Source of the DNA: Plectrocnemia conspersa | Taxonomy: Eukaryota; Arthropoda; Insecta; Trichoptera; Polycentropodidae | NCBI GenBank assembly: GCA_009617715.1 | Contig: VTFK01000015.1 | Location: 558,001-622,000 of the forward strand | DNA: 64,000 nt | Direction of reading: 5' to 3' | Part shown: in pieces, positions 55,281 to 64,000 of the stretch | Layout of the letters: each line of letters begins with the position of its first letter | Position numbering within the stretch: position 1 is the first letter of the stretch | Position numbers and translations under genes: made by a program | Notes under the pieces: generated by a model | What the model saw: the letters and a program-made list of their open reading frames with translations, nothing else | The model's database searches: none | Told to the model about the DNA's origin: nothing

Positions 55281-55943
55281 TATCCGTGACCGTTTCGCAA
55301 CAAATAAATATTCTCTCAGTATAGGAGAATATTTAATAAGAATATAAAACCAAAAATTCCGACACCGTGCATTTAATTATATATTTAACTAAAATTATTT
55401 AAATCACTAACTACTAAACTTTAGTTTTATTCTGGTGTTGTTACAATACCTAGTCGTATTAACTGTAACACAACTGTAACACATTGATTTAGCGATTATC
55501 TTGTTTGAAAGATATATTAAAAATAGTCATCTACCAGTCCCACGCTATTTTTTTATATATATATGTAACCCTAGTGATCGATAACAATGAAAAACATTAT
55601 TTTTATATTCACCAGTACATAAAAATAAATCGTTTGTCCCTTCAAGTACAATTAATTAAAAGTTTATAATATTAAATTAAATAAACTTTTTATATTAAAT
55701 TTAAGTTGCAAAAGTATGCGTTAATTTTAAAATAATTTGTAAATATATTATTGAGAAAACAAAATTTCGTAACGCTAGCTTTGCGTAAAACAATTGTTTG
55801 TAAGTCTAGATGACATCCAGTAATTGATTAAAAAAATATATATGTATATCAAAAACCGGTCAGATGTCGAAAAATGTTTGTGTAACGGTGAAATATGAAC
55901 CTTACATTTCAATATACATACAATCCAATAAAATACAAAGACA

Positions 55944-56045
55944 ACAAAATCCACGATGAAACGTAAATCTTTTTCCAACGAAAGGCGCATTAATTCGCCG
56001 CCAGCGGCTAAAATTGCGGTTTATTTTTAATTTTGGGTAATAAAG
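55944..56045. repeat. Duplicated GC-richer intronic segment, copy B
   Basis: Counterpart of 52351-52455 in the same orientation, 3.6 kb away, and adjoining another GC-richer block (56090-56350). Neither copy has TE-like termini. Confidence 0.75.
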
Positions 56046-57053
56046 CTCGGTACATTTCCAAACACAGGCACATTCAAGGGCGAATACTATATGCGCTATT
56101 TCTGTGTGAGTGTCCCAGGCCGCATTTGTGTCCAATACATATTTAAAAAGGTCTCGGGGCGACCCTTTTTTGTGCTTCGGTCACATGAAGTGGCCCCGGT
56201 CATTGAGTGGTACTTTCGGCCCTGTATTTTAAAAAAACGCTGGACCGTGAAAAACACCTGCTCCTGTACCAATTTTTCAGAGTACCATAGCACGGTGACT
56301 GGTAATGACGAAGGGACAAATTCGACGCATTTATCTTTTGTTGCTTGCGAAAAACGCGTACACAAGCGATCCCATTGTTATCAGCGTTCAAAAAAGCGAT
56401 CCCCGTCCTTTATATTATCAAGATATGTACATAAATAAAACGTGCATACCTATCTACTATATCCCGATATATGTACTGTACATACTCCCATACCTTTGGT
56501 TTTTGATGGCACGATTTATGGATTTTTGAAAGAGCAAGAGATAAAAAATGTGACAAAAAACGAGAACACGACACGGTTAATTTGCGAAAGTAATTTTTGC
56601 AACGCAAAAAATACAAAATAAATTATTTTATATTTAGATATGTATAAATTTATTCACACATATAATATAATTTGCAAACGTGTCTAGATAAAAATATTTT
56701 TCTTATAAGAATATGATTATATTTAAAGTAACCGACCGCTTAATTTATGTTTTTAATTAAGATTTATCGAATGTGTCTATTGAATGACGAATCATGAAAA
56801 TATTGTGATGATAAAGTAAAAGAATCGAGAAAAAGGTAGTGCTTAAAATTAAATTAAATATTTAATATTTTCAAATAATAGGGACACCATTAATATTAGA
56901 TGGAAAATATTTTATTACCAGAAAAATAAAGCAATACGAAGCACAGAAGCAAGAATAACAAATAACAATAAATGGTATTGCATAATTAGTATTGCAAAAA
57001 AGAGTATAAAAGGTCTATTCCCATAGAATAAACTAACAATGTCACAACATCGA

Positions 57054-57088
57054 TCGGCCGGCGTACGAAGTAATTTCCTGCCGGCCGA
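57054..57088. repeat. CpG-rich inverted repeat
   Basis: TCGGCCGGC and GCCGGCCGA, exact 9-bp inverted copies separated by 17 nt, in AT-rich intron. Confidence 0.6.
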
Positions 57089-58512
57089 CATTCTGACGTT
57101 AAACACCAACGCGTAGACCGTGAGTTGCTTTCCAAAACACCTTCGAAATTTAATATATACCCTTTCGTTGCTCTTTTAAAAAAAAACTTGTGACCCTACA
57201 TATTTTTAAAAAACTGTTTTATATAGTTTTTTATATTGTTCTAAATTAATATTTTTCATAGTACATAAAACTGTCAAAAACGCACATTTTTAATAATGTA
57301 CCATTTCCAATTCCTCCCTTGACTTTTTGTACATAGAAATACATATATACGCGATATAGAATTTTAAAAAATCTTTCTGTAATATAAATTTCCGTTTCAA
57401 CCATAAATCAAGTCGACATTTTCGACAGAAAGTACGGTTATGGAATGTTTAAATCGCAGGGCAGGTTTTTTTTTTCGACCATATGGTGAAGTGCTCTTGT
57501 GCTATTTTTTTTGCTTTAATTCAATATTATTTCAATTTTCGATTAAAAATGTTGTTACATAATTTATGTAGATGTAGAAAAGTTCATCGTTATTGCTCCT
57601 ACAGTATTTGCCGTAATTCTTTACAAATATAATCATTATCACTTTTGGCAGTCTTTAGTGGACCAGCAACAAGGTTTTCGCCTGCGTCGTTTTTCAGTGG
57701 CTAGCCTGTTATGCCTTTTGAAGGCAATGACAAATAAATTCGTGACGGTAAAGCATGGATGAAAATTTAGGATGCCTATCACCATTTCTTTTAATAATGC
57801 GTTGAATATGCATTGCTTTTAATGCGGAGCGCGGTCACTCCGCAACAACAATTACGATTTTTGATAATGTAAGTCATACGTGATAAATATACATTGATAG
57901 TAGGTCCATAGGTTCGTGGTCAAAATAGTCCGTGGAGCAAAATAGTATTTGGAGCAATTAGATGTCTGAGTGTCGATTTTGTTTTGCGTTATATACACCA
58001 TTGTGCGAGAAAGCCATATCCCCACCCCGTTATTTGGAGTTCGTAGTATCGTAAGTATGAGAGGCGTACTTCTCAACGACTGCTAGATCCAAGGGCACCA
58101 CTCGTGAGACTTCAGACGCGCGTTTGTTGTGCTTCTTGATTATTTATGAGTCTTATCCATTTACAATCTTGAATGTATTAAATGAAGCACTTTTTAAAGT
58201 TGTTGCGGGTAGTGTCAGCAATCCGTCATTTCTTTGCGATTATTCGCTACGGACTATAGAGATTCGCGATTGAGTCCTTTGTTCAGAACATTAATACTCA
58301 AGAACGCTCCCTTTACACGAGCTATCCAGTTTTTCAATAAGCCTGCTAAACACAAAGATGTTTCGACGATGGCTACGAGAAGCTAAACTACTCATGTTGA
58401 ATGTTAGATGTTGCAAACTTTTTTTTGTGTGTACTTCAATAGTATTTAAAAAAAAAATCCGACATATTTTTTGAGTATAAGTATTTTTAAATGCCATTAT
58501 GATATATTTAGA

Positions 58513-58531
58513 AACCTGTAAGGTCATGATG
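58513..58531 (+). repeat. Short dispersed repeat shared with 3497-3515
   Basis: AACCTGTAAGGTCATGATG; see the partner copy at 3497. The GC-richer block 57600-58420 lies just before it. Confidence 0.4.
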
Positions 58532-60436
58532 ACTATATTTTACTATATTTCATTCAATTTAAGACATATTTATTAATTTGTTAAATATACAAAATACTCA
58601 ATACCTTTATTTTTTAAGATATAATTAGGTTAAAAATATGCTTGAGGCGAGATAAACGATATCATAATAAATTATGTTTAACTTTAATCATATAATACTA
58701 ATACTACACAAGCTAAAACTCAAATTAAATTTTGTAACTTTGTTATTATGCAATCTTTGACCATTATGGCCATTGAAATGAAATAAGTTGAATTGTTAAA
58801 AAGGCATATCTTAAAATCTGGAGCAATATCTAAAATATATTAAACCTAAGATATTTTCACATTAAATAATATATATTTTATTGTACTATCAAAGTTTAAT
58901 TTATTAGAGTATCAAGACTGGTCAACGATCTTGTTTAATAAATATTAATAATAATAATAATAAAAAAAAACAGTTAATCGAGACAGATGATTTATAAGTC
59001 TATACATTTTATATTAATAAATATTATCATATGTGACTAAATGTTTCTGTCCTAAGAGTTACATCAATTGACTAATTATGACGACATTAAAAAATACTTT
59101 TTAAATAATAACATTGAAAGTATATAAATGTGGTTTATTAATTAAATAATATAATATTAATTTAAACCTTATCAAAGGTCAAAAAGTCAAAATGAAAATA
59201 TGGATTGTGACTAAATCCCAAATAAGATCAAACTACATTATACATTGGATTTTAGCTTTAATTTAATAGGTTTTATGTAATCGAGAATTATCTGCTTTGT
59301 AAACTATTCAAAATTACTTTTAACATCACTCTCAAATTTTCCAGACAGTACAAATTAAATAATCACGTCAGATTTGTATAAACTCATTATTATTTGCATA
59401 CTTAAATCGATTTATATTTTTATGGCTTAAACAAACTGCTCTAACGGCATTTGCTTGAACGATTTCAGCTCAAATTGCATTTTATGCTTCAGCTAGCTAG
59501 TCTAATCAATTTTGCAAATTAATATTGCGAAATATATCTACAAATATTATTATATAATAAAATAATAACATTAAATAACAATGTATTGAAATATCTCATA
59601 ATTTACATGCACATAGGATCCAAAAGAAATAAAAAAATCATTGGTTATTATAAATGATAATATACATTAGTAACAAACACAATGTCGTTTTAACAAAGAT
59701 GGATAATTGAAATTAAAAACAAATAATATAAAACGTCTTTTGTACAAGGATAGGTATTTTTTATACATTCAATTTATCTACTTATTATGTTCAGAATTAT
59801 TTAATGAGAGAGAATATTTGTAATTGAACTTTTTGTAATAATAAGTTTATTACTTATAATTGTAATATATTTAATTATTAGGGATATCAACAATGCATCT
59901 ATGACAACAAAATAATAATACAAAATTCTTTATCATAATATGATATATAAAATCAGTTTTAATAGCAATTATTTTTTTATAATTTTAAATTTAAAAATAA
60001 CAATACTAAGTTTTAGCCAATAAAACTTTCGTTATTGCTATTTATAAATATTTAAAAATAAGGCTTTAAATTTCAGTTTGTGATCTAGACTAATTTTGTA
60101 TTAAAATTGAGATATTATCTGTTTTTATTTATTATAAACAAAAAACTATTACCCTTGGTACAAAACCAACATCTAACAGTTTATTTTTCATGGACAGTCT
60201 TCAGAATCAACCGTGAGAAATATATTTTTATGGAACGATAAATTTTCTCTCTAATAGCAGCCGGGTATATATGAACAATTTTTTAACATTTTGGAAGACT
60301 TGGAACGCTATGCTATAGATAAATGTGTGCGAGACTCTAGAGTTATTATTTTTTCAAATTGTAAAGTGGTTTTTGGACTACCCTATACAAATGTGGCAAT
60401 TTACAAGGTTTATGTGGATTGTGTGTAAGACCATAC

Positions 60437-60564
60437 CTCATCTTTGTGATACCAGAAGATATACGCCGGTGGCTCTGGACTATATCTCAGCAGACACGTC
60501 AGATTGATCGTGCTCCCACGCCCCACGTGAAGGTCCGGCCCTCCCAATATTGTCGCCGTGGGCA
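60437..60564 (-). CDS. dpr6/dpr10: Dpr-family gene, exon for first half of Ig domain 2
   Basis: Internal coding exon of a Dpr cell-surface protein, a family of two-Ig neuronal proteins that bind DIP partners during synaptic matching. The acceptor is TTTGTTACAG before 60564 and the donor GAG|GTATGG follows 60437. The exon enters in phase 1 (two bases complete a codon) and leaves in phase 0, giving 42 full codons. Visible landmarks are PTATILGGPDLHV (the start of Ig2, typical of dpr6/dpr10), the sequon NLT with the first Ig cysteine (INLTC), SPEPP, and the core tryptophan in YIFWYH. The frame joins directly to the exon ending at 28190, 32 kb downstream in the direction of transcription. GC content is well above the surrounding intron. 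The family is certain; the exact paralogue is an inference from remembered conservation. Confidence 0.95.
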
Positions 60565-62839
60565 CTGTAACAAATCAACCGACATGATCGATTGCCATTA
60601 CGATAAAAAACACACACATATAATAAAACATACATATATATGTATACGTATAAAGCACATGCCAATGTGAAAAACAATTCGATTTCCAGACTATAAATTA
60701 CATATCTGACGCGTCTCGTTCAGTAAATGGCGCCGTTTGGATCAGGTGACCAAAAAAAAGCTCGTGCGAATTTTCAATTACAATTTAAAAGCTCCAGCAC
60801 CGTGTTTACGAACCTATGACACAATTACAAAGATGTTAATCCATATATATATAACTTATATAAAAAATTTTGTATCAAAAACTAAATATTTTCAGATATT
60901 TTGTGTAATTAATATTTTATTATAAAACCTAGATTTTACTTATCTTATACTGTAAATAAAGTTTTTCTCTTTGATTTTTTTGGATCTTATCTATCTCAAA
61001 AAAAATTGGATTCTCACTGATTTACATTAGGTTATCATATTCATGAATCAGGGCTTTTTTTTAAATAAGTCACAAATTTATTTCAAATTGTCCGATTGAA
61101 AAGTAACTAAATTGGATCAAAAGGTAAAAAGAAAAAGTTGTCGAAACTTTTTTTACGACCCAAATAATATTTAATAAAACATATATTCTTTTACGCTTAA
61201 ATCCCTAAAGGGTATTTTGTAACATTAAACTACTTGATTTCTTAACTTTTATTCTGAATTGTATTTTATTTAATCCACATTTATTTTAATCATTGCTGAA
61301 TTTTTTTAAATCACATAAGTTATAATCACAACTTATACGTATGCACATATATGACAACATCAATTTACTAAAAAGTCCAAAATCATTTATAAAATAAATA
61401 TTTTTTCACTCGCAATTACCTTATGCTTTACACACAGATTTGAGTTTTGTTATATTTACATTAAAATATTAAAATAGTTCTAAAAATACAGAAATCGAAT
61501 CATGCATTACATGCAAATGTTTAAACGACCATAAAAAAAATTTTCACAGTCAAAAATATTGTGCCAGCTCCCTTTATATATTTAATATATGATAACACAA
61601 TAAAAAATATGTATTTTACTTTCAAAGATTTTTAGCACATATTAAAAACATTGCATTTATAGGGAGAAAAACAATAATATTTTTGTTTGAAATAACCTCG
61701 TTTACTTTAACAATTAACTGTTTCTCATTTAATTTTACTTTTCGTTTAAAACGTTAAAAAAACACGAGTGAAATTCCCTAGATGCGGTAAAACTCCAAAA
61801 CATCAAAGCTCCATATTAAATATATAAAATTCGTGAACCAATTTTGATTAAAAATCCACAGAAACAAGACATAAAAAATGGGCAATTCGTATTATTGTTA
61901 AAGACTAATTGTATATATTCAATCAAAAAAAATTAAACATACATAAAATTCTTAAACCGTATTGCATTATTAACTAACTGTAATTTTAATTTTCGACATG
62001 CGGAAGCGGAATTATATATATTCTTTATTTTCAGACAATGCTTTGTACTAAAAGCAGTGCCTAGCTATTTTATTCACAGTACTAATGGACGAACCACTTC
62101 AACCCTTACCACTAAACGTAAATTACTAAAATCACTTTATCCCCCTGAAAATATTTCTAGTTAAATATCATAATAAAATTAAGAACAGTGATACATTTTA
62201 ATACTAACTAATGTTTAAATCGATTGCATTTATTGTTTTATTGCTGGTGAAAGCACATATTTTCATTACATGTAAATGATCCAAGAAAAGCTAAATATGA
62301 CATTGCATTGTCATTGAATAGATTCATATCTACAAAATTTTGCCCTGTTTCTCACATTTAACAGAGTGTTATGTTACATATGTTATTGTTTCTGTTGTGT
62401 AAGAGTATTTAAAAAGTACTCGTAGTACTGGATTCAGTTATTTTTTGCCAATAAAGACACATCTAGCAATCGTTTGACCTATGGATTAAAAAGTATTACG
62501 TTTTGCTAAATCATATAACAAGAAACTTGTTAACCTTCTAATAAAACTAGGTTTAAAAAGGTATTATAATTGTGATAATAATTTTTCGCTTTACATAAAT
62601 TATGATGGATCAATCGTTCGTGTACTACCATTATTAAAAGCAGACACTCATCATTTGAAAATCGTATTTAAACTTTCAGTTAAACATGCGATAAATTTAT
62701 TATATTGGTAATTATTACTAATTAATCAACTATCAAATTGTTTTTACTAAAATATCTAAAAATCTCGGCTTTTATTTTAATAATGTAAAAATATTAAAAT
62801 AACTTTCTTAGAATAATAGAATAAAATATAATCACCTAT

Positions 62840-63230
62840 TCTTTTAGGCCAAAAGAAATGGAATTGCTCTGAAGTAATAATACCAAGAAAACCGATAAAA
62901 AAAGCATTATCATACCGACCATTATCCTTAACTTTTATTAAGTTAAAACAATTTGAAAAACTTTTATTGTGTAAACTTAAACTAGTAATTGAAGAAAAAC
63001 AAATATTTTTTAATCATCAATGCAGATTTCGAAACAAACGTGTTACAATAGACCAACTGCATTAGATAACCGACGATATTGAAAAATCTTTAAAATAAAA
63101 TAAAGTTTGCGCCACTATTTTCTTCGATGTAACGCAAGCTTTCGATAAAGTTTGGCATGTCGGTCTGGAATTTAAGCTTTGAAAACTACTTCCTTAATCA
63201 TATAGATCAATACTAAAATTGTACATTGTG
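62840..63230 (+). mobile_element. Decayed Jockey-like LINE fragment (RT N-terminal motifs)
   Basis: One frame carries, with a few in-frame stops, WNCSEVIIPRKP, KALSYRPLSLTF, FEKLLLCKLK, a QCRFRNKRVTIDQ stretch (family GFR..HST..Q) and IFFDVTQAFDKVWHVGL (the AFDKVWH box holding the first catalytic aspartate). The stops make it a fossil. The frame drift is mild, so it may be younger than the other fragments. Confidence 0.82.
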
Positions 63231-63639
63231 ACATGAATCTTGCAAGTGAAATTCTAAGACGCTTATTCGAGCTTTAGAAAAATATTGTTTGGAACCTTTA
63301 AGCATTTCGACTATATCATAAAGTTCACTAAAAAAATACTTTTTTAAATTTTATTGATTGTAGTAATAAATAAATATTAAATTTTGTCATGCGTCCAATG
63401 ACAATATTTTGCTTAAAGATATGGCCAGAAAATTAAAAATAATAAGTGTTATAAAAATAAAATTAATAATCAAATAAATATGTGGTTACAAAAAAAAACT
63501 CAAAAATAAGTCTTTATTAATTAATTATTTTCAAGAGATGCGGCATAAAAAATGTTGGAAATTCCTATTGAAAGATAAGTATACAATTTAATTTAGTAGA
63601 AGGTGTATGAATGAATATTGATTTACTCTCATATAACAT

Positions 63640-64000
63640 CCAGCAACGTCCAATTATGCATCTCGCGTAAAAATGGCTGCCCGTCCGTTATTGCTTTCTG
63701 TACATCATGCAAGCTAACTTTAACTTTTTTTACCAAGTTTCAGCTTTCATTTCGCTAAGTTGTTTTGGTGCACATCTGCTGCGATCTTGACACACAACTC
63801 GGAATCGAAAAACTATTTTATGCGAATCGTTTTGATGGCCCAACCCTACCGAAGACGGCGGCGTCATATGGTGGGAATATTTTGCAAGTTTTCCATCACG
63901 AAACTTGGCCCGTGGAAAAGGACCCGGCCTAACTACGCTAAACAGCGAGTTTATGATGGCGTTTCAGTAAATATTTATTGCCGAGGACCTCCACCTTCAA
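63640..64000. other. GC-richer block at the window edge
   Basis: Lower AT content than the preceding 3 kb. No Ig-like or other recognisable coding on either strand. Possible regulatory sequence in the upstream Dpr intron, or the edge of a feature outside the window. Confidence 0.25.

Larger units (their letters stand above)
60565..64000 (-). other. 5'-ward Dpr-gene intron, partial (phase 1)
   Basis: Upstream of the first Ig2 exon in the direction of transcription and running off the window. I searched the minus strand for an Ig1 exon (a tryptophan-containing core and a DAGVYEC-like motif next to a donor) and saw none. It contains a decayed LINE fragment (62840-63230) and a GC-richer block at 63640-64000. 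The rest is AT-rich. Confidence 0.7.

Noticed and set aside
60325..60677. Plus- and minus-strand frames over 60.3-60.7 kb
   Set aside because: Shadows of the minus-strand Dpr exon 60437-60564 in other frames; the splice sites and Ig residues fix the true frame.
63640..64000. Dpr Ig1 exon at the window edge
   Set aside because: All minus-strand frames were read; there is no Ig cysteine/tryptophan pattern, no DAGVYEC-like motif and no suitable donor.

Overview
This window is AT-rich animal DNA, almost certainly insect. It holds the 3' half of one protein-coding gene on the minus strand, spread over very long introns. The gene is a member of the Dpr (defective proboscis extension response) family of two-immunoglobulin-domain neuronal surface proteins, and its sequence is closest to the dpr6/dpr10 type. 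Three exons join in frame: 60437-60564 (first half of Ig domain 2), 28190-28358 (second half of Ig2) and 14015-14142 (C-terminal tail and stop). The introns between them are about 32.1 kb and 14.0 kb. The signal-peptide and Ig1 exons were not found and should lie beyond position 64000. The gene reads from high to low coordinates, and its 3' UTR probably ends near 13700.

Layout by increasing coordinate. Positions 1-13700 are downstream flank: three (TA)n blocks occur in the window, two of them here around a 194-bp inverted-repeat element (2095-2288), followed by a pogo-like terminus, a CpG-rich perfect hairpin, a 193-bp tandem duplication, a tRNA-derived SINE and a GC-rich island at 10.1-10.7 kb. 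Intron 14143-28189 holds a complete but decayed hAT transposon with a perfect 8-bp target duplication (15344-17735), two copies of a foldback MITE, a near-perfect 50-bp palindrome and an LTR-like block. Intron 28359-60436 holds two more MITE copies, a second SINE, three decayed non-LTR retrotransposon fragments, an LTR-like block, pairs of duplicated non-repeat-like segments (50.5/52.0 kb and 52.4/56.0 kb) and a roughly 15-bp-period array at 54.7 kb. Beyond 60565 is a further intron with another LINE fossil and a GC-rich block at the window edge.

No CRISPR array, operon, rRNA or intact tRNA gene was seen. Most short open frames are chance frames in AT-rich intron. The functional content is the Dpr gene plus possible regulatory islands in its introns. 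The rest is a graveyard of mobile elements, of which the foldback MITE family and the hAT element are the best defined. Exon calls rest on protein-family recognition, splice-site sequence and matching phase. Regulatory-island calls rest only on base composition and internal duplication.
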